Assembly: GCA_945486035.1 (NCBI GenBank)
Contig: CALYTB010000007.1
Location: forward strand, 1-35,112
DNA: 35,112 bases
Reading direction: 5' to 3'
Origin: an uncultured Clostridia bacterium
GTDB lineage: Bacteria; Bacillota; Clostridia; Oscillospirales; Oscillospiraceae
In this document: in pieces, positions 7,927 through 16,895 of the stretch
Position numbering within the stretch: position 1 is the stretch's first letter
Layout of the letters: each line of letters starts with the position of its first letter
Notes under the pieces: model-generated
The model's database searches: none
What the model was told of the DNA's origin: nothing
What the model saw: the letters and a program-made list of their open reading frames with translations, nothing else
Position numbers and translations under genes: made by a program

Positions 7927-9327
7927 ATGAAACTGGAAACCCTTCGGTATGATGTAGTCGTGATTGGCGGAGGTCCCGGCGGTATTCCCGCCGCAATCGC
8001 CGCAGCCCGTCATGGCGCAAAGGTGCTGCTGGTTGAAAAGAACGGCTATCTCGGCGGAAACCTGACCATCGGTCTGCCGCTGCTGGGCTATCTGGACAGG
8101 TACGGAAATCAGGTGATCCGCGGCATCGCCCAGGAGCTGGTGGACGCGCTGGTGGAAAGGGATGCCTGCAGCCCCCACCATTGGTGCCCCATGCATGACT
8201 CCGTAACGATCTATAATGACGAAGTGTTCAAGGTCGTGGCTTTTGAAAAGTGCATGGAAGCCGGTGTGGAAATCCTGCTTTACACGCAGGTGATTGATAC
8301 CAATGTGGAAAACGGCCGCCTCCTGTCCGTGACCCTGTTCGGCAAGGGCCGCAAAATGGAAGTGGAGGCAAAGGTCTTTATTGATGCCACCGGTGACGGC
8401 GATGTGGGCTATATGGCCGGAGCGACCTTCGAAATGGGACAGAAGGGCAGTGGTAAGCTGCAGCCGCCCACGCTGATGTGCACCATCGAGGGCGTGGACG
8501 AGGCCAGGGTCATCCAGTGTCTGGAGGAGGACCCGGAACAGACTGTTCTCGCATCTACCATTGAGGTGGGACCCGGTTATGACGCGGCCTACTACCGCTC
8601 CAATCCCGACCACCATGTCATTGTGGCCTTCCGCAAGCTGTTTACCGAGCTGAAGGAAAAGGGCATCCTGCCCGTAGACCGGGATACGCTGATTTCCATT
8701 CAGACCCTGACGCCCGGGCGCATCAATCTCAACTGCACCCGGCATATGGGCATCAACGGCAGCGATGTCCGGGATCTGACCAAGGCCACCATCGACGGGC
8801 ACATCCAGAATCTGAAGCTGATTGAAGTGCTGCGCCAGTATCTGCCAGGCTTTGAAAATGCCCGGCTGGTTCGCTTCTATCCCTTCCTGGGTGTTCGGGA
8901 ATCCCGCCGGTTCCACGGCATCGATACACTGACGGAAGAGGATCTGCTGAACGGTGTCATTGACGAGACCACCATCGGCATCGGTTCCTATATCATCGAC
9001 ATCCACGACGGCGACGGTGCCAGCACCATCGTCAAGAAGGTGATGCCCTACGGCATTCCCTACGGCTCCACCGTCTCCAGCGATATTGCGAATCTTATGT
9101 TCGCCGGCCGCTGCGGCTCCATGGATGCGGTGGCAATGTCCTCTCTGCGGGTGATGCCGCCGCTGATGGCCATGGGGCAGGCTGCCGGTGTCGGTGCGGC
9201 GCTGGCTGTGGAGAAGGGTGTTGACCCCGGACAGGTTAACGTTGCGGAGGTTCGCAGTATTCTGCGTTCCGACGGTGTTATGCTGGAAACCAGCCCCGAT
9301 GCTGCCGATAAGTACCCCAACGAATAA
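7927..9327 (+). CDS. FAD-dependent oxidoreductase, paralog 2
   Basis: A 466-residue cytoplasmic flavoprotein. The ATG at 7927 has AGGAGG 6 nt upstream. Motifs in order are GGGPGG (residues 14-19), GYLGGNLT, IDATGDGDV, GVRESRRFHG, a D-I-H motif followed by DGDGAST, and YGIPYG with GQAAGVGAA at the C-terminus. It has a GGN rather than GGM loop after the first Rossmann strand, unlike its closest-length relatives at 25044 and 27087. It is first in a two-gene unit with FAD paralog 3 (36-bp gap) under shared operator copy 1. The substrate is unknown; conserved FAD contacts suggest an active enzyme. Confidence 0.87.
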   Translation: MKLETLRYDVVVIGGGPGGIPAAIAAARHGAKVLLVEKNGYLGGNLTIGLPLLGYLDRYGNQVIRGIAQELVDALVERDACSPHHWCPMHDSVTIYNDEVFKVVAFEKCMEAGVEILLYTQVIDTNVENGRLLSVTLFGKGRKMEVEAKVFIDATGDGDVGYMAGATFEMGQKGSGKLQPPTLMCTIEGVDEARVIQCLEEDPEQTVLASTIEVGPGYDAAYYRSNPDHHVIVAFRKLFTELKEKGILPVDRDTLISIQTLTPGRINLNCTRHMGINGSDVRDLTKATIDGHIQNLKLIEVLRQYLPGFENARLVRFYPFLGVRESRRFHGIDTLTEEDLLNGVIDETTIGIGSYIIDIHDGDGASTIVKKVMPYGIPYGSTVSSDIANLMFAGRCGSMDAVAMSSLRVMPPLMAMGQAAGVGAALAVEKGVDPGQVNVAEVRSILRSDGVMLETSPDAADKYPNE

Positions 9328-9363
9328 TGCAAACCATTCTGACACGGAAGAAAGGAACGGAGT

Positions 9364-11304
9364 ATGGAACGATTCATTCATGAAATCCCCGCACCGTCTC
9401 AGAACCCCGGCATTCGGCAGCACTTTGATGTGGTTATCATCGGCGGCGGTATGAGCGGCCTGTGCGCGGCAATTGCTTCCGCCCGTCAGGGTGTCAGGAC
9501 CGTGCTGGTGCAGGACCGGCCTGTTTTCGGCGGCAATGCCAGCTCAGAAATGAGAATGCATATCTCCGGCGCATCCTGCCACTGGGGCAAGAAAAATGCC
9601 TCGGAGACCGGCATTCTGATGGAGCTGCTGCTGGAAAACAAATATCTGAACGACAGCTATAACTACTCCGTGTGGGATGCTGTGCTATGGGGCGCTGCCA
9701 AAAAAGAAAAAAATCTGACCGTATATCTGAATACCACCATGGAAACCGTCCATTCCGACGGCAAGAAGATCCAGTGGGTGGACTGCTATCAGATGACCAC
9801 CGAAAAGCGCTTTCAGCTTGAGGGTGAGATCTATATGGACTGCACCGGCAACGGCACGCTGGGCTATTTCGCCGGAGCGGAATACGCCATCGGCCGTGAG
9901 AGCAGGAAGGTTTACAATGAGAAGGCCGCGCCGGAGGAATGCGACGGGGAGACCATGGGCAACACGCTGTACTACGTTGCCGAGGACAAGGGTCATCCCG
10001 TGAAGTTTATCAAGCCGGACTGGGCCATGACCCTGGATGAGAGTGATTTTGTGGGCCGCACCCACTTCAACGCGGTTACATACCACGATGACGAGAAGGT
10101 GATCTACCTGCCCTACGATGTGGATTACCACGACTATCCCGACAAGCTGCTGGAAAAATACGATGTCAAGTCCGGCTTCTGGTGGATTGAGCTGGGCGGA
10201 AACTGGAATGATGTCATTGCCCAGGCAGAGGACATCCGTTGGGAGCTGTACCGCCTGATCTACGGCGTGTGGGACCATATCAAGAATCAGCCTCACCGCT
10301 ACATCAACGAAAAGGGCGAGGAAGCGGAAATGTCCCACGGCGCCGAAAACTACGACCTTGTATGGGTGGGCAATATGCCCGGTACCCGGGAAAGCCGCCG
10401 CCTGATGGGCAACTACATCCTGACCGCGGAGGATATTCTGGCAAACAGCCGCCATGCCGATGCGGTTGCCTATGGCGGATGGCCTATGGATGAGCATGTT
10501 GCGGGCGGTTTTGATGCCAAGGGGATCAATCCCTCCATTGTCCGCAATGTGGACGGTCTGTACACCATTCCCTACGGCTGCTACTGCTCCAGCACCATTT
10601 CCAACCTGATGATGGCGGGCCGCAATATCTCCGCCTCCAAGCTGGCCATGGGCTCCACCCGTGTCATGGCCACCTGCGCCGTCGGCGGAGAAGCCGCCGG
10701 CACCGCGGCAGCCATGGCGGTCAAGCTGGGGCTGTCGCCCAAGGCCTTCGGCGAGCGCCATATCCGGGAGCTTCAGCAGGAGCTGCTGAAGAACGACTGC
10801 TATATCCCGGGCCAGCGAAACACCGACCCTGCCGACCATGCGCGCAGGGCCGCGGTTACCGCAACCTCCGAAAGGAAAGGGTATGAGGCGGTGAAAGTCA
10901 TCAGCGGCATTGCCCGAACAGAAGAGGACGGCGATACCAACCTGTGGGTTTCGGAGGGCATCGGTCAGGGCCAGACCCTGACCCTGCGCTGGGACGAGCC
11001 CATTGAGCTCAGGCAGGTACGGCTGACACTGGACCCCGACCTGTCCGACGAGCGCTGCATCTCCGTTTCCTCCGCCTTCATTGAAAAGGAGGCTGTCGGT
11101 GTGGCGGCACGGCTTCTGAAGGATTACACGGTTACCGCCTGCTGCGGTGAGGATCTCGTTTGGAGCCGCAAGGTCGAAGGAAACCACCAGCGCCTGAATG
11201 TTCTGGACCTGCCCCGCACCGTCAGAGCGGATCGGGTAAACATCACGGTTCACGCCACCAACGGCGATCCGGATGCCCGTATTTTTGAGGTGCGTGTGTA
11301 CTGA
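9364..11304 (+). CDS. FAD-dependent oxidoreductase with C-terminal beta-sandwich-like domain, paralog 3
   Basis: A 646-residue protein. The first 480 or so residues form the FAD_oxidored module: GGGMSG (27-32), VFGGNASSEMRMH, MDCTGNGTLG, GTRESRRLMG, MDEH, and YTIPYG with GEAAGTAAA. A linker follows, then a C-terminal region of about 120 residues rich in beta-strand patterns (LTLRWDEPIELRQVRLTLD, ending in RIFEVRVY). That region resembles galactose-binding or discoidin-like modules and suggests a carbohydrate or glycoside partner. The paralog at 19175-21025 has the same architecture. There is no signal peptide, so it is predicted cytoplasmic. It lies in an operon with paralog 2. Confidence 0.85.
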   Translation: MERFIHEIPAPSQNPGIRQHFDVVIIGGGMSGLCAAIASARQGVRTVLVQDRPVFGGNASSEMRMHISGASCHWGKKNASETGILMELLLENKYLNDSYNYSVWDAVLWGAAKKEKNLTVYLNTTMETVHSDGKKIQWVDCYQMTTEKRFQLEGEIYMDCTGNGTLGYFAGAEYAIGRESRKVYNEKAAPEECDGETMGNTLYYVAEDKGHPVKFIKPDWAMTLDESDFVGRTHFNAVTYHDDEKVIYLPYDVDYHDYPDKLLEKYDVKSGFWWIELGGNWNDVIAQAEDIRWELYRLIYGVWDHIKNQPHRYINEKGEEAEMSHGAENYDLVWVGNMPGTRESRRLMGNYILTAEDILANSRHADAVAYGGWPMDEHVAGGFDAKGINPSIVRNVDGLYTIPYGCYCSSTISNLMMAGRNISASKLAMGSTRVMATCAVGGEAAGTAAAMAVKLGLSPKAFGERHIRELQQELLKNDCYIPGQRNTDPADHARRAAVTATSERKGYEAVKVISGIARTEEDGDTNLWVSEGIGQGQTLTLRWDEPIELRQVRLTLDPDLSDERCISVSSAFIEKEAVGVAARLLKDYTVTACCGEDLVWSRKVEGNHQRLNVLDLPRTVRADRVNITVHATNGDPDARIFEVRVY

Positions 11305-11333
11305 TCTGCGTTTGTCAGCTTAAATGGTATTAT

Positions 11334-11527
11334 GGCAAATTGTTGTTTGCAGATCAGTTTTGGAAATGTCGGAATAACACTGTAGGGGAGCCATTCATGG
11401 CTCCCGGCGGTGAAATGATCCGATATCCTCCGCATTTCGGCGAAAACGTACTGCATCACGGGAGCCATGAATGGCTCCCCTACAGTAAGGACGAAGTGCG
11501 TTTGAAATCTTCAAACAACAATTTACC
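11334..11527. repeat. Composite palindromic repeat, copy A (variant core)
   Basis: The outer ends are inverted: GGCAAATTGTTGTTTG (11334-11349) and CAAACAACAATTTACC (11512-11527). Inside is a perfect 27-bp inverted repeat (11380-11406 with 11459-11485) built on GGAGCCATTCATGGCTCC, itself nearly palindromic. The outer ends match copies B, C, D and E, but the core module differs, so the family looks nested or recombined. Transcribed, it would form a very stable cruciform-like hairpin between two operons. Confidence 0.8.
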
Positions 11528-11718
11528 GGGCGGTGTGGAAAGGCGCTATATCCGGTAGTGTTCATTTGTTCCGCAGTATGCAATCTGGTGCCATATTACC
11601 GTTCCGGACGGGTGGGGGAATGGGCACTTGAATGAAAATTATGGATAAAAACTGTGCAAAATAAACAAAAATAGAAATATCAATTCATGATAAGCAATTC
11701 AAAACATACAAAAATTTT

Positions 11719-11781
11719 GAAAGTTTGGACATCAAATCGAAAGTTTGAAATATTTACTATATGTTCACAAGGCGTTAAAAT
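11719..11781 (+). promoter_or_regulatory. Shared operator-promoter, copy 2 (drives the ABC importer operon)
   Basis: GAAAGTTTG occurs twice as a direct repeat (11719-11727 and 11739-11747), 20 bp start to start, a typical phase for an AraC-type activator. The 13-nt core CATCAAATCGAAA (11730-11742) ends 10 nt before TTTACT (-35, 11753-11758). TAAAAT (-10, 11776-11781) follows after 17 bp. The weak -35 fits a promoter that needs an activator. Confidence 0.8.
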
Positions 11782-11831
11782 GTAATCATGAAAGATTTCT
11801 GAAATCTGAAGCAAGCAAAGGAGTGAAAGAA

Positions 11832-12824
11832 ATGTCCACACCTCCTCAGAACTCTCTGGTAAACCGAGTGGACCCTACCCAGGGCTCTGCGTTTTCCAGA
11901 AAGATGCGCAGCTTGGGCAGTTACCTGCGGCAGCACTGGGTGCTCTATCTGATGCTGGTTCCTGGTCTGTTTTTCCTGTTTATCTACAAGCTGCTCCCGT
12001 TGTGGGGCCTGCAGATCGCCTTTAAGAACTACAAAATCTTTGCGGCGGAGACACCCTGGAAGGCAATTACCGCCAGCCAATGGGTGGGACTGAGGCACTT
12101 CAAAAAGCTGTTCGCAAGCTCCCAGTTTGCAAAGGTTCTGCGCAATACGCTTGCAATCAACTTCCTGAAGATTCTGTGGCTGTTTCCGATCCCCATCTTA
12201 TGCGCCATTTTGCTCAACGAGATTCGCAACGCCTTCTATCGGAAGCTGTGCCAGACCATGATCTATGTGCCCTACTTCTTCTCCTGGGTTTTGATCTTCG
12301 GTATTTTCTACTCCCTGCTTGGCTCCTACGGCATCATTAACTTGCTGATTACTTCTCTGGGCGGTGAACGGATTAATTTCTTCGGAGATCAAGGTATTTT
12401 CCGAAGTGTCCTCATCTTTACGGAGGGTTGGAAGGAAGTTGGCTACAACACCGTGATCTACCTGGCTGCCATAACCGGCATTGATGTTACGCTGTACGAA
12501 GCGGCCAAGGTGGACGGCGCCAACAAGTTCCATCAGATCTGGAGCATCACCCTGCCCGGCCTTCTTCCCACTATCGTGCTGATGCTGATTCTGAAAGTCG
12601 GTTACATTCTCACCACCGGCTTCGAGCAGGTTCTGGTTTTCTACAGCCCCCCGGTTTACGATGTTGCAGATATCATTGAGACTTACGTCTACCGCATCGG
12701 CCTGGGTCAGGCAGACTTCTCCCTGGCAACTGCGCTGGGCTTGTTCAACGCAGTTGTGGCCTTCATCCTGATTGTGGGTGCCAACACCGTCAGCAAGAAG
12801 ACCCTCGGCCGCAGTATTTGGTAA
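11832..12824 (+). CDS. Carbohydrate ABC transporter permease 1 (LplB/YtcP-partner type)
   Basis: A 330-residue inner-membrane permease. The ATG at 11832 has AAAGGAG 8 nt upstream; longer readings would start inside the promoter. A first membrane segment (WVLYLMLVPGLFFLFIY) is followed by about five more. The EAA loop that contacts the ATPase is EAAKVDGANKFHQIWSITLP. With permease 2 it forms the heterodimeric channel of a sugar importer of the LplABC group. The next gene starts 16 bp downstream. No ATPase gene is present nearby. Confidence 0.92.
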   Translation: MSTPPQNSLVNRVDPTQGSAFSRKMRSLGSYLRQHWVLYLMLVPGLFFLFIYKLLPLWGLQIAFKNYKIFAAETPWKAITASQWVGLRHFKKLFASSQFAKVLRNTLAINFLKILWLFPIPILCAILLNEIRNAFYRKLCQTMIYVPYFFSWVLIFGIFYSLLGSYGIINLLITSLGGERINFFGDQGIFRSVLIFTEGWKEVGYNTVIYLAAITGIDVTLYEAAKVDGANKFHQIWSITLPGLLPTIVLMLILKVGYILTTGFEQVLVFYSPPVYDVADIIETYVYRIGLGQADFSLATALGLFNAVVAFILIVGANTVSKKTLGRSIW

Positions 12825-12839
12825 GGAGGGTGACAAATT

Positions 12840-13766
12840 ATGGCTAAGAAGGTTAAAAGCAAGGGCATCGCAATGGATGCCTCCGAGAAGTTTGTCACCG
12901 GCTTCGCTTATGTCCTGATGACCATCTTCGCGCTGATCGCAATTCTGCCCTGTCTGCATGTGGCCAGCAAATCCATCAGCGGCGGTACCTACGTGGCTTC
13001 CGGCTCCGTCTGGTTCTGGCCCCGGGGTTTCCAGCTGGAGACCATGGAGTACATCCTGTTTGAAACACAGTTCTTCCAGGCGCTGAAGAATTCTTTGATT
13101 GTCACCTCGGTGGGTACGCTGATTTCCGTAATCGTCAGTATCACCACCGCGTATCCGCTTTCCAAGCCGAGCTTCAAGGGCCGCAAGGTCGTTACACTGC
13201 TGTACGTTTTCTCCATGGTGTTCTTCGGCGGCATCGTTCCGGCGTACATGGTCGTTCAGATGCTGGGCATTCTGGATACCTACGCCGCGATGATCCTGCC
13301 CTTTGCCATTGTGCAGTTCAACATGTTCATCATCAAGAACTATTTTGAGGGCCTGCCGGAGACTGTCGAGGAATCCGCGCGCATTGACGGTGCGGGTGAC
13401 TTCACGGTTCTGACCAGAATTGTCATTCCCATGTCCACCCCGGTTATCGCAACCGTCACGTTGCTGTACGCCATCAATTACTGGAACAACTATTTCCACG
13501 CCATGATGTACGTTCAGTCCACCAGCATGAAGACCCTGCAGGTTTATCTGTATGACCTGATTAACAGCGGCTCCTCCTTCCTGGAGAATCTGGCCAGCGG
13601 CGGCTATACCGGTGAGGGTGTACACACCGGCCTGTCCGTCAACATCACAGCCGAAGGCATTACCGCCTCTGCGGTTACGCTTTCCATCATTCCCATTGTC
13701 CTGCTGTACCCCCTCGTACAGCGCTTCCTGATCAAGGGCATTACCATTGGCTCTGTGAAGGGATAA
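12840..13766 (+). CDS. Carbohydrate ABC transporter permease 2 (LplC/YtcP type)
   Basis: A 308-residue permease with six predicted membrane segments and the EAA loop ESARIDGAGDFTVLTRIVIP, in which Ser replaces the second Ala. AAGGAGG at 12823-12829 overlaps the stop codon of permease 1 and sets the ATG at 12840. The extracytoplasmic stretch near residues 220-260 fits this MalG-like subfamily. It works with the lipoprotein encoded next. The strong shared promoter upstream and the tight spacing make the order permease-permease-binding protein one transcript. Confidence 0.92.
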   Translation: MAKKVKSKGIAMDASEKFVTGFAYVLMTIFALIAILPCLHVASKSISGGTYVASGSVWFWPRGFQLETMEYILFETQFFQALKNSLIVTSVGTLISVIVSITTAYPLSKPSFKGRKVVTLLYVFSMVFFGGIVPAYMVVQMLGILDTYAAMILPFAIVQFNMFIIKNYFEGLPETVEESARIDGAGDFTVLTRIVIPMSTPVIATVTLLYAINYWNNYFHAMMYVQSTSMKTLQVYLYDLINSGSSFLENLASGGYTGEGVHTGLSVNITAEGITASAVTLSIIPIVLLYPLVQRFLIKGITIGSVKG

Positions 13767-13843
13767 CCCGTATTTTACTGCACGGTGCAGTATAAATAAT
13801 AACCGGACGAAAGTCCAAATCCATCAGTAAAGGAGATCTCGAA

Positions 13844-15439
13844 ATGAAAAAGGCACTCGCATTGTTCCTCTGTCTGGTCATGATTCTGAGCATGGCAGCA
13901 TGCGGCAGTAAGACCACCACGGAAACCAAACCCGAAAGTAAGCCCGAAGCGACTCAGGCTCCTGCTTCCGGCGACAAGGCAGACGAGAAGCCTGCCGCGA
14001 ATGTTCCCGAGCTGAAGGGCCCCGGCAATGTGACCCTGAAGCGTCTGGGCTACAACACCGCATTCGACCCCAACGACAACATCGGCGCTGACATCATTGA
14101 GCAGTCCACCGGATATAAGGTTGAGTACTATATGCTGCCTTCCGAGAACGCCAATGAGAAGCTGATCATGGACATTTCCGGCGGCGCTGACTACGATGCC
14201 ATCAACATCAGCATGAACCAGTTCCGTCAGCTGGTTTCCCAGGGTGCGCTGACTCCGCTGGACGATCTGCTGGATGTTTACGGCCAGGACATTCTGAACT
14301 CCGGTCATTCCCCTGAGGTGTGGGACGCTCTGCGCGGCGATGACGGCCACATCTACGCTGTTCCCTATATGTACCCCGCTTCCCACGAAATCGCCAACTT
14401 CTTCACGGTCCGTACCGACCTGACCAAGGCCGCCGGCATTGAGAAGATGCCCACCACCATCGACGAGTTCTACGATATGCTGGTCACCCTGAAGAACTAC
14501 TACGGCGATCAGTACATCATCTGCGCCGGCCCCTTCTATCAGGCTTCCGAGGCCAACGAGGCCTGGGCCGTGCCCAAGACCATCACCTCCGCGTTTGGTA
14601 TTTACGCCGACTGGATGGTCGTGGACGGCAAGGTTATTCACATGAGCGAGCATGAGAACTTCCCCGCTCTGCTGGACTTCATGGCGAAGCTGCAGTCCGA
14701 AGGCCTCATCGACCCCGACTGGGCTGTCAACAATGAGACGACCCTGAAGGAAAAGTTCTCCGCCGGTAAGGTGATCGTCTGCGCCGCCAACCGTGCTCTG
14801 GGCGACTACGCGGTTCCCGCTCTGATGGAGAACCACGGTGTCACCTGGGACGACCTGGACTACATCACCGCTCTTCAGGGCTCCGACGGTACCTGTAAGT
14901 ACATGGAGACCACCGCGTTCAACTTTGTTACCGCAATTCCCAAATCCTCCCAGAACGCTGCTGACGTTGTGAACTGGTGGAATCAGAGAATCCGTGACGA
15001 GCTGTTCATCACCATCGGTGAAGAGGGTGTCCACTTCAACTATGATGACCAGGGCGGCATTGATCCCATCAACCCCATCTTTGCGGATGAGCGCGGCAGC
15101 TCCTACTGGTATCTGGATGTGACATCCGCTGCTTACGGCTCCGATCTGTGGCCCTCCCGTGTTCGTAAATCTGCCGGTCAGTGGCATGCGTTCTCTGCCG
15201 TTACCATGAACCCCGCTCCTTACATCGAGTTCACCACCAATGAGTTCAAGTTCAAGCCCGCTACCGAGAACTTCTCCACCTACAACACCACTCTGTTCAA
15301 CGATACGATGGACTTCCTGAAGCAGGTTATGGCCGGTACCCGTACCTCTGCTGACATCGAGCGGCTGCACAGCGATCTGGTTGTTGCCGGTCTTGACGAT
15401 GTTCGTGCCGAGCTGCAGGCTTACTACGACGCGAAATAA
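13844..15439 (+). CDS. Extracellular solute-binding lipoprotein of the sugar ABC importer
   Basis: A 531-residue LplA/family-1-like binding protein. The N-terminal signal MKKALALFLCLVMILSM leads to a lipobox ending in AAC, with the lipid-modified Cys at residue 21. A Lys/Glu/Pro/Thr-rich tether of about 30 residues precedes the two-lobe domain. AAAGGAG sits 8-10 nt before the ATG. The protein would capture the substrate outside the membrane and deliver it to the two permeases encoded upstream. Codon use is that of a highly expressed gene (GGC, CTG, AAG, CCC preferred). The length suits oligosaccharide or glycoside binding as well as monosaccharides, so it does not settle the ligand. Confidence 0.93.
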   Translation: MKKALALFLCLVMILSMAACGSKTTTETKPESKPEATQAPASGDKADEKPAANVPELKGPGNVTLKRLGYNTAFDPNDNIGADIIEQSTGYKVEYYMLPSENANEKLIMDISGGADYDAINISMNQFRQLVSQGALTPLDDLLDVYGQDILNSGHSPEVWDALRGDDGHIYAVPYMYPASHEIANFFTVRTDLTKAAGIEKMPTTIDEFYDMLVTLKNYYGDQYIICAGPFYQASEANEAWAVPKTITSAFGIYADWMVVDGKVIHMSEHENFPALLDFMAKLQSEGLIDPDWAVNNETTLKEKFSAGKVIVCAANRALGDYAVPALMENHGVTWDDLDYITALQGSDGTCKYMETTAFNFVTAIPKSSQNAADVVNWWNQRIRDELFITIGEEGVHFNYDDQGGIDPINPIFADERGSSYWYLDVTSAAYGSDLWPSRVRKSAGQWHAFSAVTMNPAPYIEFTTNEFKFKPATENFSTYNTTLFNDTMDFLKQVMAGTRTSADIERLHSDLVVAGLDDVRAELQAYYDAK

Positions 15440-15466
15440 TCCTGTTCCGGCAGGAAAAACTTTACA

Positions 15467-15490
15467 GGCGGGAATCCTCGGATTCCCGCC
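15467..15490 (+). terminator. Intra-operon hairpin after the binding-protein gene
   Basis: A perfect 10-bp stem (GGCGGGAATC, 15467-15476, with 15481-15490) closes a CTCG tetraloop. Only a short TTCTC follows, so it should act as a leaky terminator or as a 3'-end stabiliser, letting the binding protein be made in excess over the FAD gene that starts at 15517. Confidence 0.7.
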
Positions 15491-15516
15491 TTCTCAAAGA
15501 TTCTGGAGGTACCCAT

Positions 15517-16895
15517 ATGTCGCTTTCTTATCAGAAGGAGCTGCCGGTTTTCCGAAAGGTGGATGTGGTGGTGGCAGGCGCCGGGCCTGCGGGTATCGGA
15601 GCCGCCGTCGCAGCAGCGCGCAACGGCGCAAAACCCTTGTTTTTGAGGCCCATGGATGCATCGGCGGCATGGGCACTTCCGGTATGGTCAGCCCTTTCAT
15701 GACCAGCTATGACACCGGCTGCGAGAGAATGATTATCCGCGGCGTGTTTGAAGAGCTTGTAGACCGTATGGTTAAGATCGGCGGCGCCGTCGATCCCCGG
15801 GATGTTCGCAACGAGCAGCCCTATGCCAGTTATTTCCACATTGGACACAACAATGTAACCCCCTTTGATCCCTACGCGTTCAAGCTGATTGGAATGCGAA
15901 TGCTCCGGGAATCCGGTGCGGAGCTTCTGCTGCAGACCCAGTTTATCGACGTTATCAAAAACGGCGATCGGATCACCGGTGTGGTGATCGCCAATAAGGA
16001 CGGTTTATCCGTTATTGAAGCGAAAATAGTCATCGACTGCACCGGAGATGCCGATGTCGCGGCCCGGGCAGGTGTTGAATATATTATGGGCAATGAGGAG
16101 GACGGAAACCTCCAGCCCGCATCCATGTTCATGCGCATCGGCGGTGCCGATATGGATGTGGTCAATGCCCACATGCGGGAGCATTCCCATGAAATACGTC
16201 CCTTCTTTGGCCCATACAGCTGGCTGATCAAGGAATACGCGGAGGATTGGGGAGATTTCCCCCGGGGAGAGATTTGCGTTTTCGCGGATGTTACCCCCGG
16301 AGAGTTTTCCATTAACTGCAGCCGCATTCTGAATATCGATGCGACCAAGGCTGAGGATCTGACCCGTGCCACAATGATCGGGCAGGAACAGTGTCAGCAT
16401 ATCTTCAACTTCCTGAAGAAGCATGCGCCCGGTTTTGAGAACGCAAGGCTGATTTCCACAGCGGATGCAATCGGTATCCGTGAGACCCGCCATATTGCAG
16501 GGGAGTATAAGCTGACCGGCGAGGAAGTCGCTGCCTGTAAAGTGCACGCGGATGCCATTGCCTGTATGGCGACCAACATGGATACCCACAACAAGAAAGA
16601 CCCCGGCGGCTCCTTTTTCATTCCCAAAAACGGTCCCTATTTTACCGTGCCCTACCGCTGCCTTGTGCCGAAGGGAATCAGCAATCTGCTTGTTGCCGGT
16701 CGGGCCATCTCGGCCGATGCCATTGCCGGCTCTGCCATTCGCATGATGCCGTCCTGTATGGCCTTTGGGCAGGCTGCGGGCACCGCGGCAGCCATGGCGG
16801 CGGCACAGAGCATTGCACCCAAGGAGCTGGATGTGCAGCTCCTGCGCCACACGCTGGTTCAGCAGGGACAGTTTGTGGGGGAAGAAGCGGATTAA
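15517..16895 (+). pseudogene. FAD-dependent oxidoreductase, paralog 4, with a one-base frameshift
   Basis: The ATG at 15517 has GGAGG upstream and the product begins with a normal Rossmann segment (GAGPAG). After AAARNGAK the frame breaks at the A run 15630-15633. Adding one A restores [24 protein letters not shown] and then an uninterrupted frame to 16895. The rest is intact: [32 protein letters not shown] and GQAAGTAAA. The restored product would be about 459 residues. Its closest relatives are the paralogs at 25044 and 27087. The lesion is a single base in a homopolymer with no other decay, so it is either a very recent mutation, phase variation or an assembly error. It is last in the ABC importer operon. 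Confidence 0.85.

Larger units (their letters stand above)
11305..11831. other. 527-bp non-coding interval with repeat and control region
   Basis: No convincing gene is present. The interval holds a composite palindromic repeat (11334-11527), then an AT-rich stretch (about 11630-11760) with an 18-nt sequence at 11656-11673 that is also found at 4158-4175, and finally the shared operator-promoter copy 2 and the leader of the ABC importer operon. No clear terminator for the upstream FAD operon was seen other than the strong hairpin of the repeat. Confidence 0.7.

Noticed and set aside
11745-11831. Extended start of permease 1 at 11745
   Set aside because: It would begin upstream of the -35 and -10 elements (11753-11781); the ATG at 11832 has a good ribosome binding site.
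15381-15516. Frame at 15381 that leads into FAD paralog 4
   Set aside because: It overlaps the end of the lipoprotein gene in another frame and is joined to the FAD coding sequence only because of the one-base frameshift at 15630-15633.
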